A stretch of 64,000 nucleotides of DNA from UBA7985 sp965661545 (GCA_965661545.1 CBFIEF010000007.1:1-64000); one strand, 5' to 3'; counted from the stretch's first letter, positions 6,830 through 16,455 are shown. The notes: generated by a model from the letters alone, not told the origin. A program made the numbers and translations.

Positions 6830-9049
6830 CTATTCGCGGGCTTCATTTTGTGAATTCGTGAAGCGTAAGCGGTAGGAGATGCTTCGGGCGAGGTTATTCA
6901 CCAAAGCAACCGCGATGGTTGGGTGTGCGGCCTCGATTTCTTTGAACGTTGTCTGACTGAGCGCCAAACATTGCGTTGGTCCGTGAGCGGTGATCGAGGC
7001 TGAACGCGGCGCGCCGTCGATGAACGACATTTCCCCTACCACAGCCCCTGCGGTAAAGCTTGCCAACCGCAACGCACCCGCCTGCCCTTCTTCGCCATTG
7101 TCCAGACTGATGTCTAGGCGACCGACCGTGATGCAATACAACTCGTCTGAAATGCTGCCTTGGGCCGCCAGTACGTCTCCGGCCATAAAGGCGCGCTCGT
7201 CCATGAAGGATCGACACACGGCTATTTCTTCAGCGTCCATGCCATAAAACAAATCCAGTTCTTGATCAGTGGCCGCAACTTGTTCTTCGTCGGAGTTTGG
7301 TGAAATCAGCAGATTCTCGACCGCCTCAAGCGCGTGATCCAAGGTATCAAACTGGTTTTGCTCGGAAAACTTTGCGCGCAAATCGCGCCACGCACCGGAG
7401 TTTCGCTGGTTGTAAGCATCAGTCTTGAAGCCCGCGCCCACCACCCGACAACCACCCAGACCCGCATACGTCACAAAGCGTCCAATGGCTTCGACACCGG
7501 TGCGGTCAACGTACTTCACACCCTTGAAGTCCAAAATCAGACTGTGGTCTTTAGCGATTTTGTTCTTAAGCGTGCCGAACAGATTTTCCGCCACGGAAAA
7601 GAGAATAAAACCGTCAAGGCGCACGATCGTTACCCGTTCGGTGACCGCCGACAACAATCGGTTGTGAGCGGCGCTGCGCTCGACCTTTGACCGGGTGCTG
7701 GCAAAGGATGGTTCTTTGATGCGGAAGTACGAAATCTTGTACGTAAAATCGAGCACTGACACCACGACGCCCGCAATGATTGCCCAGATCAGAACCCCAA
7801 AAATGAGCTCCACAGCGATCACCACGAACACGGTAATGAACTCGCCCAAATTGTTCCTGATCTTGCGGCCATCTAAGCGGACAAGCGCAAAGAACAGCTC
7901 CCGCCCGAAAGCATCAAACAGCCGCATCGCGAAGAAAATCGCCAAGATTGACAGGGAAACCCTTGGGATAAACGACGCTTGGCTGAGAACAATCATACCC
8001 ACGACGTAGGTCAGGCTCGTAACCGCGCCGGCCAACCGTGGGCTTGAGTCGGGCTGGGAGACAAGACTGGAAGCAAAGGGTTTGGCATAGCCGTTGATCA
8101 TAAATGGGCTTGCGAACAGGTTTGCCAGTCCAAAGCGGAAGATGAGTTTGTCACTGCTGATTTCGACATTTCGGGTCTCCAGCAACAACTGGTTTGAGGC
8201 GATTGTGCCCAGCGAATTCATAACGGTGAGCAGGATCGCCGAGAAGGCGATGAGCGGCAGATAGTCCACGACCGTTTGAACGGCAGGAAGCGTCGCAGCC
8301 TCGAACTCCTTAACGCCATGCAGATACTGCTGCACAAGATCAGCATCGGGCACCATCGCACCAACCAGCTCTGGCCGACCCAAAACAGCAAAAAGCAGAT
8401 AGTGGAAGCCGATGCTGAAACCCACGGCGTAAACATACTTTGGAATCGAGAACAGCCGCTGGGGCAGGATAAGCAACAGGGCAATGGAGATCGTCGCATT
8501 GGCCACGACCGCGGGTTTTGCGCTCATCAGGCTATCAAAACGGCCAAGCGAAATATCTCCCGACAACCCCAGCAGATGAGGCAGCTGAACAAGAATGATG
8601 ATCAACGCCGTCACATTGATCACGCTGGAAATGATGGGATAAGGGATCGATCTCAGCACAAAGGAGAGACGCAGGGCCCCAATTGCAACCTGAAGCGCGC
8701 TGGCCAGCAAAGCCGTGAGAGCCACGGCCAGCAGACACAGAGGCACCAGGCTCCCGGCACCCTGCTCCGCTCCCGTTGCGCAAATGGCAGCGATAATCGA
8801 AGCGTAGATGATCGCCTGGTAACTGGTCGCGCCAAATATGAAAAAGCGGGTAGATGGCAGCAAAGACAGCAACAGACCGAAGACGGCATGAGATGCCATG
8901 AAAATCATGATCCCAGCGGCAATCCATGCGTCACCCAGTGGCTGAAAGACAATGTCGCCAAAGACAATCGCGATCGGCATCGAGGCCAAAGAGGCACTCA
9001 ACCCAGATGTAATACTTGTGGTGATTTTGGGTTTGATTTCCGGCTTCAC
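6830..9049 (-). CDS. SulP-family anion transporter with STAS and cyclic-nucleotide-binding domains
   Basis: Predicted inner-membrane anion (sulfate, bicarbonate or organic anion) transporter. About residues 1-430 are hydrophobic SLC26/SulP helices. A STAS domain follows (about 455-570) with the loop VKYVDRTGVEAIG, where Thr takes the place of the often phosphorylated Ser. A cNMP-binding domain ends the protein (about 600-720) with an intact phosphate-binding cassette GEMSFIDGAPRSAS, including the Glu and Arg that contact the cyclic phosphate. Cyclic-nucleotide control of transport is therefore plausible. It is the last gene of a four-gene minus-strand run that includes a CHASE2 adenylate cyclase, which supplies a local cAMP source. 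The transported ion cannot be told from sequence. Confidence 0.9.
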   Translation of the reverse strand: MKPEIKPKITTSITSGLSASLASMPIAIVFGDIVFQPLGDAWIAAGIMIFMASHAVFGLLLSLLPSTRFFIFGATSYQAIIYASIIAAICATGAEQGAGSLVPLCLLAVALTALLASALQVAIGALRLSFVLRSIPYPIISSVINVTALIIILVQLPHLLGLSGDISLGRFDSLMSAKPAVVANATISIALLLILPQRLFSIPKYVYAVGFSIGFHYLLFAVLGRPELVGAMVPDADLVQQYLHGVKEFEAATLPAVQTVVDYLPLIAFSAILLTVMNSLGTIASNQLLLETRNVEISSDKLIFRFGLANLFASPFMINGYAKPFASSLVSQPDSSPRLAGAVTSLTYVVGMIVLSQASFIPRVSLSILAIFFAMRLFDAFGRELFFALVRLDGRKIRNNLGEFITVFVVIAVELIFGVLIWAIIAGVVVSVLDFTYKISYFRIKEPSFASTRSKVERSAAHNRLLSAVTERVTIVRLDGFILFSVAENLFGTLKNKIAKDHSLILDFKGVKYVDRTGVEAIGRFVTYAGLGGCRVVGAGFKTDAYNQRNSGAWRDLRAKFSEQNQFDTLDHALEAVENLLISPNSDEEQVAATDQELDLFYGMDAEEIAVCRSFMDERAFMAGDVLAAQGSISDELYCITVGRLDISLDNGEEGQAGALRLASFTAGAVVGEMSFIDGAPRSASITAHGPTQCLALSQTTFKEIEAAHPTIAVALVNNLARSISYRLRFTNSQNEARE

Positions 9050-9296
9050 TGTATTGGATTCTTGGTGACTGCGTTATAGGCCCATTCAAAGGGCCTGGAT
9101 CAAAACAAACTCATATAGTGGCGCCGACGATCGGCAGGAAATAGGTCGAATTCGACGGGTACTGTTACACCTGTGAACAGACCAAGCAAGTTGCAGAAAG
9201 AAAAATACACTTTCCATTTTTTCGTGGGCGAAAGAAGCCTGATCAAAGCGGTGCCATAGACACCAACATCTTCAAGGTCAGGTTCCAGATTATCTG

Positions 9297-9968
9297 TTAA
9301 TTCGCCAGCGACGAGTTATTTTCGCGTAGCTTATCAGCAATTTCTTCGAAAAAGATCAGCCGAATTTTCTCGTTCAACACGGGGTTCTTTTGGACGATGC
9401 GCAACAGCTTATCGCGCTTGATAAAAAATAAGCGGCAAGGTGCCGATACACGGGCTGTTGCGCTGGCCGGCGTGCCCGCTAAACAGCTCATTTCACCAAT
9501 GAAAGTGTCGCCTCCCGATACCGCAATTTCCTTGTCGTTCACCAAGATCCGAACGCTACCGTTCATCACGTAGTACAGGCCATCAACGACTTGGCCCTGA
9601 TCGGTCAAGTTTTGCCCCGGCTTGGCGTCGATCCACTGCCCTGCATCAAAGAAGCGACGAGCGTCTAGTATGGAAAACGCACCAAGTCGATCGGCAATAA
9701 GCCGTTTTTCTTCTTCGGTGAATTTGATGCTGCGGGAAGCCATCCAAATACGAATCATCCCGATACCGCTGAAAGTCATGAAAAAGAGCTGACTGATGGC
9801 GCTCCAGAGATTGAATGCATTCATCAAAGAAATCAGTGTCAACGTCGCTGCAACTATGTTCATCGAGGCGTAGACGTATCCACTGCCTCGGATCACCCCA
9901 AGCTGGAGAAGGCCATAGCTGCTGATGTAAAAGAGAACACCGACAAGGCCGAGAATATCAAAAATCAT
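9297..9968 (-). CDS. Small membrane protein with C-terminal cNMP-like domain
   Basis: A 223-residue protein. About residues 1-85 form three hydrophobic segments resembling the CBU_0592-type small membrane domain (for example FDILGLVGVLFYISSYG). About residues 100-215 form a cyclic-nucleotide-binding fold with the Gly-rich turn DGLYYVMNGSVRILV. The phosphate-binding cassette reads GEMSCLAGTPASATA: the Glu is present, but the position normally held by Arg is Ala, so ordinary cAMP binding is doubtful. It lies between the CHASE2 cyclase (10090) and the SulP-cNMP gene on the same strand. It has no HTH domain, so it is not a CRP-type regulator. Possible roles are a ligand-independent or altered-ligand effector. 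Confidence 0.82.
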   Translation of the reverse strand: MIFDILGLVGVLFYISSYGLLQLGVIRGSGYVYASMNIVAATLTLISLMNAFNLWSAISQLFFMTFSGIGMIRIWMASRSIKFTEEEKRLIADRLGAFSILDARRFFDAGQWIDAKPGQNLTDQGQVVDGLYYVMNGSVRILVNDKEIAVSGGDTFIGEMSCLAGTPASATARVSAPCRLFFIKRDKLLRIVQKNPVLNEKIRLIFFEEIADKLRENNSSLAN

Positions 9969-10029
9969 TTTTGACCTCAGTCGTTAATCATACGGGCCCC
10001 TTATCATAATAAACGAAGCAGTTTCTTGG

Positions 10030-10055
10030 AACGAAAAACCAATGGTTGTTTCGTT
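10030..10055 (-). terminator. Intercistronic hairpin after the cyclase gene
   Basis: AACGAAA (10030-10036) pairs with TTTCGTT (10049-10055), and inner AACC pairs with GGTT after a one-base bulge; the loop is 3 bases. It lies 35 bases beyond the stop of the cyclase at 10090 and upstream of the cNMP gene. There is no U-run on the minus strand, so it may be a processing or attenuation hairpin. Confidence 0.4.
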
Positions 10056-10089
10056 AAATCACGATACGTCGACCTGCGTTTTTGCTGGG

Positions 10090-12327
10090 TCATTTATCCT
10101 GAGCATCCCACACGCCGTTCCACGTGGTTTCGCCGTCCCCCTGTTCCGCAGCCTCACGCCTATTCAGCAGGAGTTGGTATAGAGCGTCGAGCTTTCCCGC
10201 GAACCGTCCGGCCATCTCGGTTAACGCGCGTTGCGCCTGCCTGAATTCTCCATACTGATAGGCCTCTAAGACCCGAGCGTGAGCTTGCACGTCGGCTTCT
10301 GGCGCACGGCTCACGGGCGTGTAAATCTTGACCGGCTCTGCCTTTCCTTTAACGCGCATTTCATCGATTTGAAGCAAGCAAAGCTCTTGGTCAGTCACGC
10401 GCTTGTATGTGTCATCCCCAATGATGACGTCCACACCATAGGTCTTAGACTGCCCTTCCAATCGCGCAGCGAGATTGACTGCATCGCCAAGGACGGAATA
10501 GTCGAAGCGGGAATTGGACCCGAGGTTGCCCACAATCACGCCACCCGAATTCACGCCAACCCCCAATCGGAAGCCACTGTGACCAAACTGTTGCAGCAGG
10601 GCCTCGTTGATCTTTGGCATTGTCTCGACCATCGCCACCGCGGCTTTAACAGCTTGATCGGCATGATTTTCCACGTCCAAAGGCGCGTTCCAGAACGCCA
10701 TGATACAATCGCCCATGTACTTATCGACCGTACCCTGATGCTCAAGCACAATATCGGTCAGCGGCGTGAGGATCGCGTTGACGATGGAGGTTAGCTTCTC
10801 CGGCTCGTTTTTGAGCGCTTCAGAAACTGACGTGAAGCCACGCAAGTCAGCAAATAGGATCGTCAGCTCTTTACGCTCGCCGCCTAGCTTGAGCAGTGCG
10901 GGGTTACGGCTGATCTTGTTCACCAATGCCGGGGATAAATACTGGGCAAAGGCCAATTTGATTTCTCGGCGCTGTCGGTCGCGTCGCATGAGGTCGGCAA
11001 CCAGCGCAAAAGCGCCAAAGACGAGCAAAAAGATAAACGCGTTAAGCAGGCTGAAGTAAGTGGATTGCGTGAGGAAGAACCAAAGTTGCACCGCTACGGC
11101 GGCAACCAGCGTGAGAACCCAAAACCCACTGTTCAGCAGGCTTGGCAGGCGTGGCATCAGCACGACGGCGTAGACCAAGAACACCAAAGCCGCGAGAAGT
11201 TCCCACGCGGTTGCGTCCTCAACTCGGATCATATCCCCGGCGACGGCTTGGTGCAGCGTGAGGGCCTGCAGATCCATACCCGGTAGCTTGTCCTTTGTGC
11301 CAAGCGGCGTGCTCTTCAGGTCAAACAAACCCGCCGCTGATGATCCAAAGACAACCACGCGATTGGCGAAGAGTTGAGGGTTGAAGTCAGGCTGCAAAAG
11401 ATCTGCTGCTGAAATCACGTCAAAGTACCGCGTCTTACCCTCTGGCAAGGCGGGAAAGCGGATCCATAGGCGACCATTGCGATCAGTTTGAATGGGCAAA
11501 GTCCCCAGTCTCCCCTGAACAATCACCTCGCTGATGCCGTCTTGATCAAACCGGACCATCTGCCCCCGAGACTGGAGCGCTACGCGCAGTGTTTCCAGCG
11601 CCAGCGATGGCAAGATTTGATCCTCATAGGCAAACACCAAAGGCATGGCGCGGGATATGCCGTCACTATCAGGCGGCAGCGCCACAACGCCAAGCCCGGT
11701 CGCGACCTCATCAAGGTCCGGAATGTTGGAGAGAACGCCGTCGAGCTGATAAGCGCCCGTTGGCGGCCCATTGGCGGTCAAGGTGGCGTCCGTGGAAATG
11801 AGGTTGATGGTCGGTCGGCGTTGAATGGCGCCGCTGTTCATGGGGTCAGCGCCGTTTGAGCCGCCACCAATCAAGTTGGCCTGCCCCAAAACAACTCGAC
11901 CTTCTTGGATTGCAGCGGCGAATTGCTGATCGAAGGAAGGCAGCGGCGAACCGTCGGTTGGAGCAAGGTCCGCCACCCCTGCCAAAGCCTGAGCAATGCG
12001 GTCCGGAGACATCCGGTCTGGCTCAGAGAATATGGCATCGAAGACCAACGCCAGCGCGCCGCCTTTGGTTACTTGATCAACAATGGAGGAAAGATTGTCC
12101 CGCGGCCACGGCCATTGGCCAACGGTGCTTAAGCTGGCTTCATCCACATCGATCAACGTGATCAAGTTGGAGCCCCCAAAGGGCTCCGCCGTGACTCGCA
12201 TCATGACGTCGTAAATCAGATTCTCGAATGGCTTGAGCTGTCTTTGAAAGAGGAAGGCACCTGCGCAGATGAGCAATCCGGCGCTCAAGGCGATGAATCG
12301 TTCTCGGAGTTGCTTCATCACAACCAT
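10090..12327 (-). CDS. CHASE2-domain class III adenylate cyclase
   Basis: Full-length 745-residue paralogue of the cyclase at the window's left edge. An N-terminal signal-anchor helix (about 10-27) is followed by a CHASE2 extracytoplasmic sensor (about 30-340), three membrane helices (about 355-450) and a cyclase domain (about 480-655). The catalytic residues are all present: Asp in FADLRGFTS and MGDCIMAFWNAP, Lys in VDKYMGD, Asp in RFDYSVLGD, and Asn/Arg in DAVNLAARLEG. It should make cAMP from ATP on the cytoplasmic face. It is flanked by the FecR/cadherin protein gene upstream (88-base gap) and the cNMP membrane protein downstream, all on the minus strand. This suggests a sensor-cyclase-effector transcription unit. 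The CHASE2 ligand is unknown. Confidence 0.94.
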   Translation of the reverse strand: MVVMKQLRERFIALSAGLLICAGAFLFQRQLKPFENLIYDVMMRVTAEPFGGSNLITLIDVDEASLSTVGQWPWPRDNLSSIVDQVTKGGALALVFDAIFSEPDRMSPDRIAQALAGVADLAPTDGSPLPSFDQQFAAAIQEGRVVLGQANLIGGGSNGADPMNSGAIQRRPTINLISTDATLTANGPPTGAYQLDGVLSNIPDLDEVATGLGVVALPPDSDGISRAMPLVFAYEDQILPSLALETLRVALQSRGQMVRFDQDGISEVIVQGRLGTLPIQTDRNGRLWIRFPALPEGKTRYFDVISAADLLQPDFNPQLFANRVVVFGSSAAGLFDLKSTPLGTKDKLPGMDLQALTLHQAVAGDMIRVEDATAWELLAALVFLVYAVVLMPRLPSLLNSGFWVLTLVAAVAVQLWFFLTQSTYFSLLNAFIFLLVFGAFALVADLMRRDRQRREIKLAFAQYLSPALVNKISRNPALLKLGGERKELTILFADLRGFTSVSEALKNEPEKLTSIVNAILTPLTDIVLEHQGTVDKYMGDCIMAFWNAPLDVENHADQAVKAAVAMVETMPKINEALLQQFGHSGFRLGVGVNSGGVIVGNLGSNSRFDYSVLGDAVNLAARLEGQSKTYGVDVIIGDDTYKRVTDQELCLLQIDEMRVKGKAEPVKIYTPVSRAPEADVQAHARVLEAYQYGEFRQAQRALTEMAGRFAGKLDALYQLLLNRREAAEQGDGETTWNGVWDAQDK

Positions 12328-12415
12328 ACCGCGCCGTTGTCGCGATTAAGCGGTTCGTGAATGCACTTCCCTCTCAGCGCGCCCTTTGTCGCCAACATGC
12401 TGATCTCTAGAAGGA

Positions 12416-14986
12416 TCATTGCGGCGGTTCCGCGTTAGAAAACGCCTCATAAAAACTGTTTAAGACGTTTGTACCGTCCACGTTATAGAGCGTGAAATCA
12501 TAGTACGTTGTCCCGGTAGAGCTTGTGATGCGATAGTCGTCGTTCGCCGTGACCGTGTGCGAAAAATTTAGGTGTGGCAGACCAAGCTGATCATCATCGC
12601 TGTTGTAGTTATAGATCCGGACATTACCGCTTAATCCAACCGACCCGCGGAACTCCAGAGTGTCCGCTGCGGTGTCAGAAGTTGAATTTTGATCCGGGCT
12701 AATTGGGTTGTAGGCATCGTCACCTAGGTGAATTTCAGCGGTGCCGAACGCTGCAAATTCATCGCCGAAGGACAGGTCGTCTGTTTCGTAGCCACCATAG
12801 TAAAGAAATATCCCATCCTCACCCGCTTTGACACCTGCTGTTAGGCTGTTGGTGCCGCCCATTTCAAAGAATAGCCGCGCCTCTCCGCTATCAGCAAAAT
12901 TATCACCAACGTTCAGATCATCTGCGTCTGGGCCATCGGTATATTGAAAGTACCCGTCGTCTTTCCCCACGTTGTCCCCGAGATTCAACGTGTTATCGCC
13001 GTCCTGCAAATTAATGTGAGCGGTGCCCCCTTGTCCTTGCGCGAGTCCAGAAATCGACGAAACTTGGACGCCACCAGAAGTTGTCAGAGCGCCCCCGACA
13101 ACATCGTCGCCGCCTTGCCCATTGATCACAAAGGCTTTTTGCCCAAAGGCACCGGGGCCTTCTTTTTCTTGAGTAGTGACGACATCCACAAGATCACTCG
13201 GTCCGATCACAAGCTCGCCCGCAATCTGGATATCCGCTGATGCTGACTTGCCACCTGTATCGTGAACAGTCAGCGAAGCTGTTGCGGACACTGCGGACCA
13301 TTGCGTCCTGTCCTGGTTCACTGTCACCCCATCGAAGGATCCTGAGACCAATCCCGATGCGGTTGCGGGGGACAAAGTGACACCGGATACGCCCGTTAGC
13401 GTGACCATCGGGAGCGTTCCCTCTGGATCGCTAATCGTGACGAAGTTTGCCAAGCTAACCGGAGCGATCGTGGCACTGCCCGGCCCTGTATCACCGGGTA
13501 CGACAATCGGGCCTAGCACCGAAATTTCGGGATCCTCATCAACATCGATGACATCAATGGCGAAATCTTTGGTCTTTGAGCGGCCGTCTTCATCCGTCGC
13601 TTTAATGCGCACAACATAAGACGGCTTGGCCTCGTAATCCTGAACGTCGGTAAAACTGAGCGCGCGAGACGTTGGATCGATGGCAAAGGCCAGATGGTCG
13701 TCGTTGACCCCGTTCGGCAACACCTCAAAAACCATATTTTCAGGCGAGGTTGAATCATCGGTGGCCGAGAGCACGCCAACGATCAAAGACTGTGAGTTTT
13801 CTTCGACGGTGGTTCCGGATAGCTGAATGTCTGATGGTGGCTGGTTGCCGCCACCGGGGATGATAGGCGGTACAATTGGTGGAAGGATTGGGCCCGGCTG
13901 GCCAGACTCTCGCCCACCCAATTCCTCTTCCACGCGGCCCGCACCCTCACCGTCTTTTGGCGGCTTGTCGTCCTTTGGCTTCTTGACCTCAGGCTCATAA
14001 TTTTTCTCAACGTCGTTAACAACGCCATCGACTGCACCCAAGCCCTCCTTGACAGACTTTGGATCAGCACCGGACTCGACCAGCCCCTGCTTGACGTTTT
14101 CTAGAGACTTAAGAACGTCATACTGATCGACCCCTAACTCAGCGAGCTCTTCGACAAGCTCCCCGACTTTTGCTTCGCAGGACGCACCATCGAGACAATC
14201 TCGGATAATTGCCTCTTTGAACTGTTCCGTTTTGTAGGCAGCTACGAACGTCGAGTAGGCCGCCGGTTGATCAAAGACGAGCTTTACCTGAGAAAAAGAC
14301 TGTCCCATTTCTTTCTTTGAAACACGGGGGCCCTCAGGACCATCAAGCTCGAACGTCAGCAGGTTCGAGGTTGGATCGTCGGCTCTAGCCTCCAGCGTCG
14401 TACCGCCTACGGAAAACGAAACACCGCCGGAAAAAACACCAAGAGAAACATCACCATCGGGCTCGACCATAAACACCAACTCAGTTCCCCGGATGGCGGC
14501 GATGCCAGATGGCGTTTCAATCGTGTAAGAATCAGAACTCATGTCGCCGGAGACAAATTTGACGATTCCAGAGAGAATATTAAGGCTCATTTTGCCTTTG
14601 CTCGACCCGGTATCGTAGACAAATTCGTCCAAGATCACCTCACTGTTTGGTCCAACAGTAAGCAGGGTTCCATCGAGAAATTCGACCGTAACGCTGCCAT
14701 CTTGGAAGGAGCTAAGGGTCTCATTCGATAGCGCTTGATCGCCTGCAAAAACGACCCCGAACTTCTCACCAAGATACAGGCGATCGACTTGATCGATCGC
14801 GTTGCTAAACTGGCCGATCGGCTGCTCGCCTTGCTGAAGAAGTTGGTCTGTCGAAAGCGGCACAAAACGCGGACCATCAGACTGCCCTTCAACGCTACGC
14901 GCGGCAAGAAGCGCCAACACCCCCGTAGGCGTTAGACCCTGAAGCAATCGCTTCATAAATTCCGAATTTTCTTTCAGCCTTCGCAT
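12416..14986 (-). CDS. FecR / cadherin-like / DDL-repeat exported protein
   Basis: An 856-residue mosaic envelope protein. A signal peptide lies in the first 35 residues; the in-frame ATG at 14956 is an alternative start. A FecR domain follows (about 80-215) with GKMSLNILSGIVKFVSG and TPSGIAAIRGTELVF. Then come a helical Lys/Glu-rich stretch (about 230-340) and a Pro/Gly-rich linker with PPIVPPIIPGGG (about 345-378). Next are a cadherin-like domain (about 380-485, DVQDYEAKPSYVV and IKATDEDGR) and a second Ig-like domain (about 490-595). Three DDL/GD repeats end the protein, with the closing segment DTLEFRGSVG also found in the protein at 4691-6076. It opens the minus-strand run with the CHASE2 cyclase and two cNMP proteins. 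A role as a periplasmic or surface sensor or adhesin is inference. Confidence 0.87.
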   Translation of the reverse strand: MRRLKENSEFMKRLLQGLTPTGVLALLAARSVEGQSDGPRFVPLSTDQLLQQGEQPIGQFSNAIDQVDRLYLGEKFGVVFAGDQALSNETLSSFQDGSVTVEFLDGTLLTVGPNSEVILDEFVYDTGSSKGKMSLNILSGIVKFVSGDMSSDSYTIETPSGIAAIRGTELVFMVEPDGDVSLGVFSGGVSFSVGGTTLEARADDPTSNLLTFELDGPEGPRVSKKEMGQSFSQVKLVFDQPAAYSTFVAAYKTEQFKEAIIRDCLDGASCEAKVGELVEELAELGVDQYDVLKSLENVKQGLVESGADPKSVKEGLGAVDGVVNDVEKNYEPEVKKPKDDKPPKDGEGAGRVEEELGGRESGQPGPILPPIVPPIIPGGGNQPPSDIQLSGTTVEENSQSLIVGVLSATDDSTSPENMVFEVLPNGVNDDHLAFAIDPTSRALSFTDVQDYEAKPSYVVRIKATDEDGRSKTKDFAIDVIDVDEDPEISVLGPIVVPGDTGPGSATIAPVSLANFVTISDPEGTLPMVTLTGVSGVTLSPATASGLVSGSFDGVTVNQDRTQWSAVSATASLTVHDTGGKSASADIQIAGELVIGPSDLVDVVTTQEKEGPGAFGQKAFVINGQGGDDVVGGALTTSGGVQVSSISGLAQGQGGTAHINLQDGDNTLNLGDNVGKDDGYFQYTDGPDADDLNVGDNFADSGEARLFFEMGGTNSLTAGVKAGEDGIFLYYGGYETDDLSFGDEFAAFGTAEIHLGDDAYNPISPDQNSTSDTAADTLEFRGSVGLSGNVRIYNYNSDDDQLGLPHLNFSHTVTANDDYRITSSTGTTYYDFTLYNVDGTNVLNSFYEAFSNAEPPQ

Positions 14987-15384
14987 GGAAAAAACCTACG
15001 CGACTGAAATTCAAACAAAAAGCAACGGTGAACTAATAGTTGTTGATAGAATTACAATAATACAAAATTCTCATTTTATTCAGGAACTGAGATTTCCTTC
15101 TTTAAGCCCTAATACCCTATTTATTCTGATATATGTTTGAGGGATAAAAATAGACAATGTTCCAGAAAAATTATCAAACTTCAGAAAATTTTTATTTACC
15201 GGTCCGCATATCAATAAGATCGCCTATAGCTCGAATAAATTAAAATTTATGTATCCGCAATAAGACCACCTGCGTCTTGGTTTATAAATCATTCAATGTA
15301 CTTCACAAGTTAAGCGAATCATTGACTCCCTACACCTTCTGATACCAACCTACCCTCTCTTGTCAGTCATTTTGGGAGGAAAAA
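14987..15384. other. AT-rich divergent intergenic spacer
   Basis: About 400 bases without a credible gene, strikingly AT-rich against the GC-rich coding sequence on both sides, with many A and T runs. It must carry promoters for the minus-strand FecR/cadherin gene and the plus-strand TAXI gene. A TTGACT at 15322 is a possible -35 for the plus strand, but no good -10 stands at 16-18 bases. No long inverted repeat was found. Confidence 0.5.
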
Positions 15385-16434
15385 ATGCTGAAGAAGATGA
15401 TAACCGGGGCAGCAATTGTTGCGTCTTTGCTGGGCACATCTGCCCTCGCACAAGTTAATCTCACCGCAGAAACCGCAAGCCCGGGTGGAGCAACGTATTT
15501 GTCCCCCGCGCACCTTACCGAAATCGCCGGAACGCAGGGTATCGCGAATATCCAGCTCGCCGACGGCCAGACGCTGACGAACTCAATTCAGAACGTCGCC
15601 GAAGGTAAGACCGACATTGCCGGTACGCCGTACATCCTGCCGTTCCTGATGAGCCGAGGCGTCGGTCCTTACGGTTCTCTGGGCGCAGAACAGGGCGCTG
15701 AGCTTGCAGGGAACCTGCGCGCCATCAACCCCTTCACGCTTGGTATCTTCTTTCTCTACGCCTACGACGCCAAGAACCTTGGCGGCTGGGATGATCTGAA
15801 AGGTCGCAAGATCTACAACGGCCCACCACGGGGCGGCGCGCTGACCAATGCGCGGAGCATGATTCAGATCGTTGCAGGCCTGAAAGAAGGCGACGACTAC
15901 GAAGGCATCCAGGTGAACTGGGGTCAGGGTACAACGCTGGTAACCAGCGGCGAGCCTGATGCTATTGTCTTGCCTGAGGTTTTCCCGGGCACCCGCCTGA
16001 CCGCCATTACTGCTGCAGGCAAGATGACGGGTTGGTCGATGCCAAAGTCCGCTTACGACAGTGACGCGATGCAGAAGTACATGGTTGCACCGGGCAGCGC
16101 CCCGTTCACCATGCCGGTTGCTGACCTGCAAGAGGTCATGGGTCCGGACTGGAGCTTTGTCTCTGAAGACGACACCTTCCGCGGCTTTGCCACGATCGGT
16201 GGCAACGTGGTGCACAAAGATATGGACGATGACTTGGTTTACAGCCTCGTCTCTGCCTATGTCGCCACGCTGGACGATCTGAAAGCCAAAGCGCCTTACG
16301 GTGACACAGTAAGCTTCGACTTCCCGATGCAGGGCATGTGTGGAGCTAACCCAGTGAAATACCACCCTGCCGCCGCTCGTGCGTGGCGTGAAGCTGGTTT
16401 TGATCTGGACGACTGTGCCGTCGCTGACGACTAA
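15385..16434 (+). CDS. TAXI-family TRAP transporter solute-binding protein
   Basis: Periplasmic substrate-binding protein of a TRAP importer, 349 residues. GGGAGG lies 6 bases before the ATG. A clear signal peptide (MLKKMITGAAIVASLLG) ends near SALAQVN. The body follows the TAXI layout: GGATYLSPA near the N-terminus, a central LKGRKIYNGPP segment, and ITAAGKMTG later. The next gene is a fused DctQ-DctM permease, the partner typical of TAXI proteins. A strong stem-loop with a T-run stands between the two genes and probably lets the binding protein be made in excess. The substrate is unknown; two sulfatases and an amidohydrolase close by suggest a sulfated or amide-bearing compound. Confidence 0.88.
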   Translation: MLKKMITGAAIVASLLGTSALAQVNLTAETASPGGATYLSPAHLTEIAGTQGIANIQLADGQTLTNSIQNVAEGKTDIAGTPYILPFLMSRGVGPYGSLGAEQGAELAGNLRAINPFTLGIFFLYAYDAKNLGGWDDLKGRKIYNGPPRGGALTNARSMIQIVAGLKEGDDYEGIQVNWGQGTTLVTSGEPDAIVLPEVFPGTRLTAITAAGKMTGWSMPKSAYDSDAMQKYMVAPGSAPFTMPVADLQEVMGPDWSFVSEDDTFRGFATIGGNVVHKDMDDDLVYSLVSAYVATLDDLKAKAPYGDTVSFDFPMQGMCGANPVKYHPAAARAWREAGFDLDDCAVADD

Positions 16435-16455
16435 GCGACTTTGGTTCTTTTAATG

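Noticed and set aside
15322..15348. TTGACT as -35 box for the TAXI gene
   Set aside because: The only -10-like sequences stand at unsuitable distances, so it is mentioned only in the spacer description.
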